Of a DNA stretch of 44,714 nt, positions 27,687 to 37,686 are shown piece by piece (the stretch's first letter is position 1; each line of letters starts with the position of its first letter). Both the position numbers and the translations under genes were made by a program. Source of the DNA: an uncultured Oceanospirillaceae bacterium. Its GTDB lineage: Bacteria > Pseudomonadota > Gammaproteobacteria > Pseudomonadales > Balneatricaceae. The notes beneath the pieces are model-generated. The model was given only the letters and a program-made list of their open reading frames with translations. It made no database searches and had not been told where the DNA came from. Where the stretch lies: contig CAJXNY010000043.1 of NCBI GenBank assembly GCA_913057435.1, positions 1 to 44,714 on the forward strand, in the 5' to 3' direction.

Positions 27687-27718
27687 AACGCCACTGTCTC
27701 ACAGTGGCGTTTTACCCT
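27687..27718 (+). terminator. Hairpin terminator after yajC
   Basis: An 11-bp perfect stem AACGCCACTGT/ACAGTGGCGTT (27687-27697 and 27701-27711) with loop CTC, followed by TTACCCTC. It stands inside the usual queA-tgt-yajC-secDF operon, so it may split or attenuate the transcript before secD. Confidence 0.75.
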
Positions 27719-27797
27719 CTTCACTTACATTCACTCATTAAACCCAGGCCTGTTACCAGCCCATTCCGGGTGCGCGGCCTGACAGGGATGGGAGCCT

Positions 27798-29651
27798 ATG
27801 CTCAACCGTTACCCGTTGTGGAAAAATCTGCTGATTCTCGTAGTGCTGGCGCTTGGCGCGCTCTACGCAGCCCCGAACCTCTACCCTGATGACTATGCTA
27901 TTCAGCTGTCCGGCAGCCGTGCTGCTTTTGAAGTGGACCAGCCGATGATGGACCGTACCCGCGCCGTATTGAAGCGCGAAGGTGTGGACGTTAAAAGCAT
28001 CGAACTCAACAAGAGCTCCGGCCTGATCCGTTTTAATGACGGTGACGCTCAGCTCAAAGCCAAAGGCATTATCGCCGACGCACTGGGGGAAAATTATGTT
28101 GTTGCCCTCAACCTGGCGGCGACCACCCCCGACTGGCTGAGCAACATGGGTGCCGGACCGATGAAACTGGGTCTGGACCTGCGCGGCGGTGTGCATTTCC
28201 TGCTGGAAGTAGACCTGCCTCAGGCGGTTGGCTCCAAGCTGGAAAACTACGCCTCCGAGATCAAGTCTCGCCTGCGCGAAGACAAGCTGCGCTATCGCAC
28301 CGTGGAAACCCGCGCCGATGGCTCACTGGCCGTCAAATTCACCAAGGCGGATACCCGTGATCAGGCCCTGAGTGTGCTGCGCAAAGATTACCAGCAGTTC
28401 CTGGTAACCGACGAAGATGCCAATGGTGCCTTCTATGTCGTGGTAAATCTGACCGAAGCGGAAATCCGCTCCATTGAGGACTACGCCCTCAAACAGAACC
28501 TGACCACCCTGCGTAACCGTGTCAACGAGCTGGGCGTGGCCGAGCCGCTGGTACAGCGTCAGGGCCGTAACCGTATCGTGGTACAGCTGCCAGGTATCCA
28601 GGATACCGCTGCTGCCAAGCGCATTATCGGTAAAACGGCTACCCTGGAGTTCCGTCTGGAAGCGTCGCCGCAGGCATCCAAGGGCCGGACTGAGAGCTAC
28701 CCTTTCCGTAGCGAACCGGGCCGTAAGGCAACGCTGGAAAAAGATATCATCATCAAAGGTGATAACGTTTCCAATGCCGCGTCTACCTTTGACGAGAATG
28801 GTCAGCCACAGGTGTCGATCACACTGGACTCCCAGGGCGGCGAGCTGATGGCCCGTACCACTCGTAACGCAGTCAAGCGCCGGATGGCAGTACTGTTTGT
28901 CGAGCACAAGAGCCGGACGGTCAAGAAGACCATCAATGGTGAACTGGTCGAGCAGCGCGTGCCCTACGTTGAGAAGAACATCATCTCACTGGCCACCATC
29001 CAGAGCGTACTGGGCAACCAGTTCCGCATTACTGGACTGGACGGCGCGGGCGAATCCTCCGAGCTGGCACTGCTGCTGCGTGCCGGTGCACTGGCGGCAC
29101 CGATCTACTTCGTTGAAGAGCGTACCGTTGGCCCGAGCCTGGGTGCGCAGAACATCGAGCTGGGGGTAACCTCGGTACAGATCGGCTTCGCCCTGGTGCT
29201 GATTTTTATGGCGTTCTACTATCGCGTGTTCGGCCTGCTGGCCAACGTCGCGCTGACCCTGAACCTGGTGCTGCTTATTGCGGTGATGTCGATGCTGTCG
29301 GCCACGCTGACACTGCCAGGCATCGCCGGTATCGTACTGACGGTGGGTATGGCGGTGGATGCTAACGTGCTGATCTTTGCCCGTATCAAAGAGGAGCTGG
29401 CCAATGGCCTGCCACCACAATCGGCGATCAGTGCCGGTTTCGGGCGCGCCTTTACCACCATCTTTGATGCCAATATCACCACCCTGCTGGCAGCGGTTAT
29501 TCTGTTTGCCATGGGTACCGGGCCGGTGAAAGGCTTCGCCATCACCCTGTCTGTCGGTATTGTCACCTCCATGTTTACCGCCATCGTGGTAACCCGGATG
29601 CTGGTAAACCTGACCTACGGCGGTCGCAACGTGACCAAGCTGGCGATCTGA
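27798..29651 (+). CDS. secD: Protein translocase subunit SecD
   Basis: A 617-residue RND-type membrane protein that uses the proton gradient to pull proteins out of the Sec channel. The first helix is near residues 8-26 and the large periplasmic P1 region follows, with the family motif GLDLRGGVHFLLEVD. Five helices lie at about 450-610, with GIVLTVGMAVDANVLIFARIKEEL carrying the conserved Asp. The length is normal. secF follows 13 bases later. Confidence 0.97.
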   Translation: MLNRYPLWKNLLILVVLALGALYAAPNLYPDDYAIQLSGSRAAFEVDQPMMDRTRAVLKREGVDVKSIELNKSSGLIRFNDGDAQLKAKGIIADALGENYVVALNLAATTPDWLSNMGAGPMKLGLDLRGGVHFLLEVDLPQAVGSKLENYASEIKSRLREDKLRYRTVETRADGSLAVKFTKADTRDQALSVLRKDYQQFLVTDEDANGAFYVVVNLTEAEIRSIEDYALKQNLTTLRNRVNELGVAEPLVQRQGRNRIVVQLPGIQDTAAAKRIIGKTATLEFRLEASPQASKGRTESYPFRSEPGRKATLEKDIIIKGDNVSNAASTFDENGQPQVSITLDSQGGELMARTTRNAVKRRMAVLFVEHKSRTVKKTINGELVEQRVPYVEKNIISLATIQSVLGNQFRITGLDGAGESSELALLLRAGALAAPIYFVEERTVGPSLGAQNIELGVTSVQIGFALVLIFMAFYYRVFGLLANVALTLNLVLLIAVMSMLSATLTLPGIAGIVLTVGMAVDANVLIFARIKEELANGLPPQSAISAGFGRAFTTIFDANITTLLAAVILFAMGTGPVKGFAITLSVGIVTSMFTAIVVTRMLVNLTYGGRNVTKLAI

Positions 29652-29664
29652 GGAGGCTGCAACC

Positions 29665-30585
29665 ATGTCTACAGTAAAGATTTATAACTTCATGGGGCCG
29701 CGCAAACTGGCGGCGGCTTTCTCGGTCATCCTGCTGGTACTGTCAATTGGTGCGCTGGCGGTCAATGGTCTGAAGCTGGGGCTGGATTTTACCGGCGGCT
29801 CGCTGGTTGAAGTCGGCTACGAGCAGCCTGCTGATCTGAATGAGATTCGCAGTCAGCTGGAAACTGCCGGTTACGATGACGCTGTCGTACAGACCTTTGG
29901 CTCCCCCACCGACATTTTGATCCGGCTGGGCCGCGACCATGACCCGAAACTGGGTGATAAGGTGATTGCCGCTCTGCAGCAGGATAATGGTGAAGAACTG
30001 ACCCTGCGCCGTAACGAGTTTGTTGGCGCTCAGGTCGGTGAAGAGCTGCGTGAGCAAGGTGGTCTGGGCATGTTAATGGCACTGGCCATGATCATGCTGT
30101 ACGTCGCTTTCCGCTTCCAGCTCAAGTTCTCGGTGGGTGCCGTTGCCGCACTGGCGCATGACGTGCTGATCGTACTGGGCTTCTTTTCCCTGTTCGGCAT
30201 CGAGTTCGATCTGACGGTACTGGCGGCCATTCTGGCGGTCATCGGTTATTCACTCAACGATACCATCGTGGTGTCTGACCGTATCCGTGAGAACTTCCGC
30301 AAGATGCGTAAGGGCAGTGCCATCGAGATCATGAACAACTCGCTGAGCCAGACCCTGGGCCGTACGCTGGTGACCTCGTTGACGACATTGCTGGTGCTGG
30401 TTGCACTGGCGGTGTTCGGCGGTGAGATGATCCACGGCTTCGCCGTCGCCCTGCTGGTGGGTGTGGTGATCGGCACCTATTCCTCCATCTATGTGGCAGC
30501 CAACGTGCTGGTCGCAATGGGGGTCTGTAAAGAAGATCTGATGCCACCGGAAAAATCCGAAGAGGAAGTGGACGACCGTCCATAA
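29665..30585 (+). CDS. secF: Protein translocase subunit SecF
   Basis: A 306-residue partner of SecD. The N-terminal helix is followed by the LGLDFTGGSLVEVGY motif and periplasmic domain, then helices at about 130-290 with AAILAVIGYSLNDTIVVSDRIRE, the proton-path signature. GAGGAGG before the start overlaps the secD stop. Together with YajC it completes SecDF-YajC. Confidence 0.97.
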   Translation: MSTVKIYNFMGPRKLAAAFSVILLVLSIGALAVNGLKLGLDFTGGSLVEVGYEQPADLNEIRSQLETAGYDDAVVQTFGSPTDILIRLGRDHDPKLGDKVIAALQQDNGEELTLRRNEFVGAQVGEELREQGGLGMLMALAMIMLYVAFRFQLKFSVGAVAALAHDVLIVLGFFSLFGIEFDLTVLAAILAVIGYSLNDTIVVSDRIRENFRKMRKGSAIEIMNNSLSQTLGRTLVTSLTTLLVLVALAVFGGEMIHGFAVALLVGVVIGTYSSIYVAANVLVAMGVCKEDLMPPEKSEEEVDDRP

Positions 30586-30603
30586 CCTCAGGCAGATCTG
30601 ATA

Positions 30604-30632
30604 AACCGCAGCCAGGTGCTGCGGTTTTTTTT
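30604..30632 (+). terminator. Intrinsic terminator after secF
   Basis: A 9-bp stem AACCGCAGC/GCTGCGGTT (30604-30612, 30618-30626) with loop CAGGT and an eight-T tract at 30625-30632. A textbook Rho-independent terminator for the queA-secF operon. Confidence 0.92.
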
Positions 30633-30647
30633 GCCTGCGCGCAGCCC

Positions 30648-30676
30648 TGCCCTTCATCGCGATGAACCGCTATAAT
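30648..30676 (+). promoter_or_regulatory. Candidate valS promoter
   Basis: A perfect -10 TATAAT is at 30671-30676, 68 bases before the valS ATG. The matching -35 position, 17 bases upstream, reads TGCCCT (30648-30653), a poor match. It sits just past the secF terminator, which supports independent valS transcription. Confidence 0.45.
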
Positions 30677-30744
30677 TCCGCGATCAATATTCGCTGTCGC
30701 AGCCATCGCTGCGTGGCCGCCACAAAATTAAAGAATCGAGCATC

Positions 30745-33600
30745 ATGGAAACGACCTATCAGCCGCACGAAATAGAGAAGTCCTGGTACCAGACCTGGGA
30801 AGACAACAACTACTTCGCCCCGTCCGGCGAAGGTGAGTCCTACTCCATCATGATCCCGCCGCCGAATGTCACCGGCAGCCTGCACATGGGTCATGCTTTC
30901 CAGCACACCATCATGGACGCCCTCACCCGCTACAAACGTATGCAGGGTAAAAACACCCTGTGGCAGGTAGGTACCGACCACGCCGGTATCGCCACGCAGA
31001 TGGTGGTCGAGCGTAAACTGGCCGCCGAAACCGGCCAGACCCGCCACGACCTGGGCCGGGAAGCCTTCATCGACAAGATCTGGGAATGGAAAGAAGAGTC
31101 CGGCGGCACGATCACCCGCCAGATGCGCCGCCTGGGCGACTCCGTAGACTGGGCCAACGAACGCTTCACCATGGACGATGGCTTCTACAACTCCGTGCAG
31201 GAAGTGTTTATCCGCCTGCATGACGAAGGCCTGATCTACCGTGGCAAGCGTCTGGTCAACTGGGACCCGAAACTGCACACCGCGATTTCTGATCTGGAAG
31301 TTGAGAATAAAGAAGTCAAAGGCAAGATGTGGTACCTGCGTTACCCGCTGGCCGATGGCGAGAAAACCACAGCCGGTGAAGATCACATCGTAGTCGGCAC
31401 CACCCGCCCGGAAACCATGCTCGGTGATACCGGTATCGCGGTAAACCCGGATGACGAACGCTACCAGAGCCTGGTTGGCAAGTTTGTCGAGCTGCCACTG
31501 GTCGGCCGTCGCATCCCAATTGTGGCAGACGAACACGCGGATATGGAAAAAGGCTCCGGCTGTGTAAAAATCACTCCGGCGCACGATTTCAACGATAACG
31601 AAGTTGGCAAGCGCTGTGGCCTGCCAATGATCAACGTGCTGACCTTCAACGCCGACATCCGCGATGAAGCTGAAGCGTTCAACAGCGACGGTACGCCAAA
31701 CAGCGAGATCGACGTTACCCTGCCTGAGAAATACCATGGCATGGAGCGTTTTGCGGCGCGTCGTCAAATCGTTGCTGATTTCGAAGAGGCTGGCCTGCTG
31801 GTCAAAATCGAAGAAAACGCCATGACCATCCCTTACGGTGACCGTGGCGGTGTTGTTATTGAGCCGATGCTGACTGACCAGTGGTTTGCCGATGCAAAAA
31901 CCCTGTCCAAGCCAGCCGTTGAAGCCGTTGAGAATGGCGACATCAAATTCGTACCGAAACAGTACGAAAACATGTTCTTCGCCTGGATGCGCGATGTACA
32001 GGACTGGTGTATTTCTCGTCAGCTGTGGTGGGGGCACCGTATCCCGGCGTTTTACGACGCTGACGGTCAGGTGTACGTTGCTGCCAGCGCCGATGCTGCC
32101 CGCGAGAAGTACAACCTGGCTGCCGATGTTGAACTGACTCAGGACAACGACGTTCTGGACACCTGGTTCAGCTCCGGCCTGTGGACATTCGGCACCCTGG
32201 GCTGGCCGGAAAATACCAACCGCCTGCAGACATTCCATCCGACTGACGTGCTGGTCACCGGTTTCGATATCATCTTCTTCTGGGTTGCCCGGATGATGAT
32301 GATGTCCATGCACTTCATGAAAAATGAAGATGGCAGCCCGCAAGTGCCGTTCAAAACCGTTTACATCACCGGTCTGATCCGCGATGAAAGCGGCGACAAG
32401 ATGTCCAAGTCCAAGGGTAACGTCATCGATCCGCTGGATATGATCGACGGCATCGACCTGCCTACCCTGCTGGAAAAACGCACCGGTAACATGATGCAGC
32501 CCCAGCTGGCGGCGAAAATTGGCAAACGTACCGAAAAAGAGTTCCCGGAAGGGATCTCCGCCCACGGCACCGATGCCCTGCGTTTCACGCTGGCAGCGCT
32601 GGCGTCTACCGGTCGTGATATCAACTGGGATATGAAGCGCCTGGAAGGTTACCGTAACTTCTGTAACAAGATCTGGAACGCAGCCCGCTACGTGCTGATG
32701 AACAGCGAAGGCGAAGACTGTGGCCAGACCGGTGGCGAAGTTGAGCTATCACTGGCCGATCGCTGGATCAGCGGCGAACTGCAGCGAGTAGAAGCCGAAG
32801 TGACCCGTCACTTCGACGAATACCGTTTTGATCTGGCCGCCTCTCTGCTGTACGACTTCATCTGGAACGAGTACTGCGGCTGGTATCTGGAGCTGTCCAA
32901 GCCGGTACTGTGGGACGACAATGCATCTGCTGAAGCTAAACGCGGCACCCGTCGCACGCTGGTACGCGTGCTGGAAGTACTGCTGCGCCTGGCACACCCG
33001 ATCATGCCGTACATCACCGAAGAGATCTGGCAGTCCATCAAAGGTCTGGCCGGTGTCGAAGGTGACAGCATCATGTTGCAGCCTTACCCGATCGCGAACG
33101 ATGATAAGCACGACGCTGATGCAGCAGCTGATATCGAGTGGCTGAAAGGTGTGATCACCGGTATCCGTAATATCCGCGGCGAGATGGGCATCTCCCCGGC
33201 CAAAGATCTGGATATCCTGTTTAACAACGGCAGCGCTGAAGACAAAACTCGCCTTGAAGCCAACGAAGCTTTCCTGAGCAAGCTGGCGTCTGTTGCCAGC
33301 ATCACCTGGCTGAATCCGGGCGACGAAGCACCGATGTCTGCCACCCAGCTGGTTGGCGGCATGGAAGTGCTGGTGCCGATGGCGGGCCTGATCAACAAAG
33401 ATGCTGAACTGGCACGCCTGCAGAAAGAGCTGGATAAACTGCAGAAAGAGATCGGCCGCGTAGAAGGTAAATTGAGCAACGAGAAGTTTGTTGCCAATGC
33501 TCCGGAAGCCGTGATTGCCAAAGAGCGTGAAAAACTCGACTGCAACAAAGCTGCCCATGCCAAACTGGCAGAACAGTACGGCAAGATCGAAGCACTGTAA
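30745..33600 (+). CDS. valS: Valyl-tRNA synthetase
   Basis: A 951-residue class I synthetase. The HIGH-type motif is HMGH in [15 protein letters not shown] (about 42-48) and the KMSKS motif is in [11 protein letters not shown]. The editing domain lies between, with [17 protein letters not shown]. The C-terminal coiled coil ([20 protein letters not shown]) is the ValRS tRNA-binding tail. Length and order are normal. Confidence 0.97.
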   Translation: METTYQPHEIEKSWYQTWEDNNYFAPSGEGESYSIMIPPPNVTGSLHMGHAFQHTIMDALTRYKRMQGKNTLWQVGTDHAGIATQMVVERKLAAETGQTRHDLGREAFIDKIWEWKEESGGTITRQMRRLGDSVDWANERFTMDDGFYNSVQEVFIRLHDEGLIYRGKRLVNWDPKLHTAISDLEVENKEVKGKMWYLRYPLADGEKTTAGEDHIVVGTTRPETMLGDTGIAVNPDDERYQSLVGKFVELPLVGRRIPIVADEHADMEKGSGCVKITPAHDFNDNEVGKRCGLPMINVLTFNADIRDEAEAFNSDGTPNSEIDVTLPEKYHGMERFAARRQIVADFEEAGLLVKIEENAMTIPYGDRGGVVIEPMLTDQWFADAKTLSKPAVEAVENGDIKFVPKQYENMFFAWMRDVQDWCISRQLWWGHRIPAFYDADGQVYVAASADAAREKYNLAADVELTQDNDVLDTWFSSGLWTFGTLGWPENTNRLQTFHPTDVLVTGFDIIFFWVARMMMMSMHFMKNEDGSPQVPFKTVYITGLIRDESGDKMSKSKGNVIDPLDMIDGIDLPTLLEKRTGNMMQPQLAAKIGKRTEKEFPEGISAHGTDALRFTLAALASTGRDINWDMKRLEGYRNFCNKIWNAARYVLMNSEGEDCGQTGGEVELSLADRWISGELQRVEAEVTRHFDEYRFDLAASLLYDFIWNEYCGWYLELSKPVLWDDNASAEAKRGTRRTLVRVLEVLLRLAHPIMPYITEEIWQSIKGLAGVEGDSIMLQPYPIANDDKHDADAAADIEWLKGVITGIRNIRGEMGISPAKDLDILFNNGSAEDKTRLEANEAFLSKLASVASITWLNPGDEAPMSATQLVGGMEVLVPMAGLINKDAELARLQKELDKLQKEIGRVEGKLSNEKFVANAPEAVIAKEREKLDCNKAAHAKLAEQYGKIEAL

Positions 33601-33616
33601 GCAGCTATAACCAGTT

Positions 33617-33680
33617 TATCCGGTCCGTTCTGGCCCGGATAATCCGATGCCAGTCAGCGTTCACGCTGACTGGCATTTTT
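33617..33680 (+). terminator. Twin hairpins ending the valS transcript
   Basis: The first hairpin pairs TTATCCGG with CCGGATAA (about 33617-33641). The second has a perfect 12-bp stem TGCCAGTCAGCG/CGCTGACTGGCA (33648-33659, 33664-33675), loop TTCA and five Ts at 33676-33680. The second is a strong intrinsic terminator. Confidence 0.88.
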
Positions 33681-34076
33681 ATTTTAAAATTACTCACCGG
33701 CCTGACACACAGCACGCTTACTGCTGCTCCACCTGTTAATAGATGAATACTCACTAAGCTATTAATCAAACAACTGTTTATAGTATTTACGCTAAACATC
33801 ATTAAAAACTATTCATTTCTTCTCTGCGCACTTGCAACATCAGTAAAGCCAGGCCATGATCATAGCGCGAAAAAATCGCGAAAAAGTAGCTAACTACCTT
33901 AAAAATCAGCAATTCTGCTTAACATAAAGCATCAGGGTTAATGTTGACCCGTATCAAGCGGCATACCTCAGTGATATTTATTTGTAATATCGCCGTGAGT
34001 TCAGGGTATTGAAGCAGGTATAATTGCGGGTTTGAGTATCAGCAGCGTTTATTCAGTGGATGGTTCTAGCCTAGTT
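33681..34076. other. AT-rich intergenic region upstream of the TPR lipoprotein
   Basis: About 400 bases with no supportable gene. It is rich in A+T compared with its flanks and likely contains the promoter of the next gene. At 33944-33957 lies an FNR/ANR-like site listed separately. No repeat or RNA structure was recognised. Confidence 0.6.
33944..33957. promoter_or_regulatory. Candidate FNR/ANR box
   Basis: TTGACCCGTATCAA matches TTGATnnnnATCAA at 9 of 10 fixed positions. It is about 120 bases before the ATG at 34077. If used, it would tie the envelope gene downstream to oxygen level. A single site found by eye carries a real risk of chance. Confidence 0.4.
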
Positions 34077-35429
34077 ATGGTTCGTAAAAACAAAGGGTTG
34101 CTTCGCACCGTCATGGTCTCTGGTCTGGCAATGATTACAGCGGCTTGCAGTAGCATAGATAGCAAGGCCACACAGGCTACCGATGAAAACGGCCATGTGC
34201 GCTCAGCTCAGGCCACTCAGTTACCGATGCCTGTCGCCGAACTTGGCCAGCTTAATGGTGGCACTAATCTTGTTCCTCCCGCCGTTTCCGTGGCGCTGGA
34301 ACAGATTAATACGCTAAATCAGCAGCAGCAGTACAGCCAGTCATTAAAACTAACCCAGCAGCTGATCCAGCAGTATCCTGGTAGTCCCGACCTTGCACTG
34401 ATGGAAGGCGTGATGTTCAACCAGCTGAACCGTACCGACGAAGCTGAACAGGTCTTCCTCCGGCTGTCAGAAAAGCATCCTGAATTGCCAGAACCGTTGA
34501 ACAACCTGGCCGTTATCTATGTGAACCGGGGCGATATGAACCGGGCAATCAGCACTCTGCAGAAAGCCTTTGAAACACACCCCAGTTATGCCCGGGTACA
34601 AAGCAATCTGCGCACGCTCTATACCACTCTGGCGTCTCAGGCCTATAACCGCGCACTAAATCTGGGCAGTCAGGCACCAGCTCCCGTACTGGCTGAACTG
34701 GATCGCATTCCAATGCAGAACAGCCCGGGTACTCTGCACGAGCAGGGGGCACAGCTACTGGCAACAAACCATCAGGCCCAGATAATCCGGACCCGAACTC
34801 AGCCAGTCAGTACAGCATTGACTCAACATGAACTGGCAGAGATGCAGGCCGATGTGATCCGGGCAGCCCAGGCAACCACGTCTAAACCCGTTCCGGCCAG
34901 CACCGCAGCCACACCGCAGCCCGCTGCACCGGCCAACCCGGTAGCAACAGCCGCTGCCGCTCCACCTGAACCGCCTACCCCTGAGCAGCCTGTTGCCACT
35001 CAGGTTACACCTGCCCCAGTGACTCAACCCTCTGCTGAAGCCAGCACAACTGCCAGTACACCAGCAGAGCCGGTCGTTGATGTGCATGCGCAATTAAAAG
35101 AGAAACTTAACGGCTGGGCGGCAGCATGGTCCGCCAAAGATGTACCGACTTATTTGAGTTTTTATACTGATAACTACCGCCCCGACCGAAAGCTGTCACA
35201 TAAACGCTGGAAACAGCAGCGCCAGCAGCGTCTGACCAGCCCCCGCTCTATCAAGGTCGGCGTCAGCGGTATCAGCATCAAAATAAGCAGTGAGAAACTG
35301 GCACAGGTAAGCTTTACCCAGGCCTATAAGGCTGACAGTTACCGCGATAAAGTAATCAAAACTCTGACGTTTGCGTTGCAACAGGGACAGTGGAAAATCG
35401 TTGACGAGATCAGCCGGAAGGCCCGCTGA
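34077..35429 (+). CDS. TPR lipoprotein with C-terminal NTF2/Cds6-like domain
   Basis: A 450-residue protein from ATG 34077; a TTG at 34032 opens the frame earlier. The signal peptide ends in MITAAC with a loose lipobox. Residues about 70-190 form TPR repeats (SPDLALMEGVMFNQLNRTDE, PLNNLAVIYVNRGDMNRAI). An Ala/Pro/Thr/Gln-rich linker follows (about 265-335). The last 110 residues (LNGWAAAWSAKDVPTYLSFY ... VSFTQAYKADSYRD ... GQWKIVDE) are an NTF2-like Cds6 domain that also ends the two genes to the right. It probably sits at the periplasmic face as a scaffold. Function unknown. Confidence 0.82.
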   Translation: MVRKNKGLLRTVMVSGLAMITAACSSIDSKATQATDENGHVRSAQATQLPMPVAELGQLNGGTNLVPPAVSVALEQINTLNQQQQYSQSLKLTQQLIQQYPGSPDLALMEGVMFNQLNRTDEAEQVFLRLSEKHPELPEPLNNLAVIYVNRGDMNRAISTLQKAFETHPSYARVQSNLRTLYTTLASQAYNRALNLGSQAPAPVLAELDRIPMQNSPGTLHEQGAQLLATNHQAQIIRTRTQPVSTALTQHELAEMQADVIRAAQATTSKPVPASTAATPQPAAPANPVATAAAAPPEPPTPEQPVATQVTPAPVTQPSAEASTTASTPAEPVVDVHAQLKEKLNGWAAAWSAKDVPTYLSFYTDNYRPDRKLSHKRWKQQRQQRLTSPRSIKVGVSGISIKISSEKLAQVSFTQAYKADSYRDKVIKTLTFALQQGQWKIVDEISRKAR

Positions 35430-35459
35430 TAGCCATTCTGATACATTAATACCAGAACA

Positions 35460-35480
35460 GGGAGCCGAGGCTCCCTTTTT
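35460..35480 (+). terminator. Intrinsic terminator between convergent genes
   Basis: Stem GGGAGC/GCTCCC (35460-35465, 35470-35475), loop CGAG, then five Ts at 35476-35480. It ends the TPR lipoprotein gene just before the 3' end of the minus-strand gene. Confidence 0.82.
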
Positions 35481-35494
35481 GCTGCTCGCCAGTC

Positions 35495-36478
35495 CTACTT
35501 TAACGCCCGTAAACTGCGTTCTGCATTGATTCGCCAGCCTTCGGCCAGCCTGACCAGATACAACTCTTTGAATGCAGTATCACGATAGTCAGGTGCAGCA
35601 TAGGTCTGACGAAAGGTCACCCGCACCTGATAATGGTCCAGAGGTACCAGCCGTATCTCCGATATATTCACGCTAATCCAGTCTGGCCGCTCCAGCCTTG
35701 CTCGGCGCCAGCTAACCCACTGTTCGTGACTCAGGTCATCATCCAGCGGCAGATAATAGGAAACATAGCAGTTTTCATACGCTTCCCACTTTTGCTGCTC
35801 CCAGGCCTGGCGCCAGCCTTCGATCGTCTGCCGGACCTGCCTCTGATCCTGAGCAGTCATCAAAACAGGCTCAGGTTCTGCGGCATCCTGATCCACAACC
35901 ACTGATGGCTGCGCCTCCTCAGGCAGCCCTTTACCCCAGTCAGACCAGCCAACCAGGTAGCCCAGTGAGGCACCAGCCAGAAATAAAGCGATCACCGCGG
36001 CCGTCACCATCCCGGTATTTGTTGCTGGCTGGGTAATTGCCAGCGACACCGCAAAACGCTGCAACAGACAGGCCCCCGCCTCTGTTTGCCAGAGCGGGCG
36101 TAGTGCCGCAGTCTCAAGCACCAGCAACGGTAAATGGCTGCAGCCAGTATCACTGACAGCACTAAGCTGAAACAGGTATTCGAGTACAGGCAACGTCACT
36201 TTGTCACTGCAGATCACCAGGACATGTGGTTGTTTAAGGGATTTTACCGCCCGTAAAATCGCCGCTGCGGATGCTTCACACCCCAGTTTTTGCGCCAGCT
36301 GAGCCTGTACCAGCTCAAGGCTGCTGAGGTCGGCCAGTAATATCGAATGAATCAGACGCCCCAGAATAACGTCACAGAATAATGCGGTGGGTTGAGGTGG
36401 CCGACGAAGATAAACCAGCCCCAACTGCTGCAGCTGCTCCAGCGTAGCATCCAGTTCCATTACTGATGTAACCTTCAT
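35495..36478 (-). CDS. Single-pass membrane protein with C-terminal NTF2/Cds6-like domain
   Basis: A 327-residue protein that I do not recognise as a whole. The N-terminal half (about 1-160) is cytoplasmic and of unknown fold. One membrane helix follows at about 170-192 (MVTAAVIALFLAGASLGYLVGW). The periplasmic C-terminal domain (about 215-325: IEGWRQAWEQQKWEAYENCY, LSHEQWVSWRRARLE, VRVTFRQTYAAPDYRD, EGWRINAE) matches the last domain of both neighbours. It follows the L,D-transpeptidase gene after 20 bases and is probably in its operon. Confidence 0.78.
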   Translation of the reverse strand: MKVTSVMELDATLEQLQQLGLVYLRRPPQPTALFCDVILGRLIHSILLADLSSLELVQAQLAQKLGCEASAAAILRAVKSLKQPHVLVICSDKVTLPVLEYLFQLSAVSDTGCSHLPLLVLETAALRPLWQTEAGACLLQRFAVSLAITQPATNTGMVTAAVIALFLAGASLGYLVGWSDWGKGLPEEAQPSVVVDQDAAEPEPVLMTAQDQRQVRQTIEGWRQAWEQQKWEAYENCYVSYYLPLDDDLSHEQWVSWRRARLERPDWISVNISEIRLVPLDHYQVRVTFRQTYAAPDYRDTAFKELYLVRLAEGWRINAERSLRALK

Positions 36479-36498
36479 GGTGCCCCTGCACTAACGAT

Positions 36499-37686
36499 TT
36501 AACGACGCCCTTTTGAGGGTTTACCCTCGTAAGCAATTTTCCACAGGCCATTTTCCAGCTGCCAGTACTGTCGTTTGACACTGTCACCGTGGTAATTGCT
36601 GCTTCGATAGTGCTGAGTGAACGTCACAACCATCAGCTCAGGCTGGTCGGGATAACGATACAGGCTCAGGTTATCCAGCTTCAGTTCAATAAATTTTTTA
36701 CTGTCGTTGATCTTCCCCTTATCCCGTGTAAAACGCTTAAAATCACGCTTTCCATCACTAAAAGCAGATGAGTAATGGGAGAAGTAGCGTCTATTATCCA
36801 GACTTTCCCAGTCGGCACGCCACTGCTCAACCACAGAACTGAATTGCTCACGCTGTTTAAGCCAGTCGGTACGCGGCATCCAGTTGATATTCTGACCGAT
36901 AATAAACGGGGTGTTTTTAATATCAACCAGCTCATCAACCTCAAGAAAATCAGGGTTGCTAAGCGACAGACAACCTTCACTGGCCAGTGGTGGCCGGGTG
37001 TAACTGGCACTGGGTGAACCGTGCAACCAGATGCCATTACCCGTGCGTTTATGCCGATAATCCCAGACATTAGGGTAATTAATCGGTAATGCGCCAGAAC
37101 CATAGCGTGGCGGTAAGGCCTGGTCAGGAATACGACCGGAAATAAAATACACCCCCAGCGGGGTTCTCAGATCACCCTGCTTCTGTTTACCAATACCACC
37201 GCGACCATAGGAGGCGTAGTAGTCTTTAACCAGTTCAGGCACGCCATTGTTATTACGAAATACAAACAGCCGGGACAGCCGGGTGTCCATCACCAACACA
37301 TACTTCTGATTGTCCGCCAGCCGCAATAACGGCGCTGGTAGCATATCCGGGCCAGGTTTTTCCTGCTCGTGCAGGACCCGCTGCTGTACTTCATGCAGGA
37401 AGCCTTTGAGCAGTTTATCGTCCTTGACCTGTAAGCTGCCAATGGCTTCCAGCGGCTGGCTGAGGGCCATCATCAGATCGCCATAGATCAACTGAGCGAC
37501 CCGATAATCGGGCCGCTGTGCTGTTAGCGCACGCAAACTGGCTGCGGCATCCTCCAGCCGGTTTTCACGCAGGTCGCGTAAGCCATCCATCAGCAGTTTT
37601 TCATCGGCCTGCTCACCATAACCGGCAGCAGACACCTGCGCAGCCACCAGGGCCAGGCCGATTGCAGTAATTACTTGTCTGAACAT
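36499..37686 (-). CDS. Periplasmic L,D-transpeptidase (YkuD) with C-terminal NTF2/Cds6-like domain
   Basis: A 395-residue enzyme that forms or edits peptidoglycan cross-links or attaches proteins to them. A signal peptide (AAQVSAAG) is followed by a helical TPR-like stretch (about 30-115). The YkuD domain (about 130-265) has HGSPSASYTRPPLASEGCLS with the catalytic C239. The C-terminal domain (about 285-390; VVEQWRADWESLDNRRYFSH, VVTFTQHYRSSNYHGD, GLWKIAYE) is the Cds6-like domain shared with two neighbours. Similar three-part proteins occur widely in proteobacteria. It is the first of a two-gene minus-strand operon. Confidence 0.88.
   Translation of the reverse strand: MFRQVITAIGLALVAAQVSAAGYGEQADEKLLMDGLRDLRENRLEDAAASLRALTAQRPDYRVAQLIYGDLMMALSQPLEAIGSLQVKDDKLLKGFLHEVQQRVLHEQEKPGPDMLPAPLLRLADNQKYVLVMDTRLSRLFVFRNNNGVPELVKDYYASYGRGGIGKQKQGDLRTPLGVYFISGRIPDQALPPRYGSGALPINYPNVWDYRHKRTGNGIWLHGSPSASYTRPPLASEGCLSLSNPDFLEVDELVDIKNTPFIIGQNINWMPRTDWLKQREQFSSVVEQWRADWESLDNRRYFSHYSSAFSDGKRDFKRFTRDKGKINDSKKFIELKLDNLSLYRYPDQPELMVVTFTQHYRSSNYHGDSVKRQYWQLENGLWKIAYEGKPSKGRR

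Noticed and set aside
30670-32565. A 631-codon open frame antisense to valS
   Set aside because: It is the complement of a highly conserved synthetase in GC-rich codons; the translation has no signal, fold or motif and the sense gene is certain.
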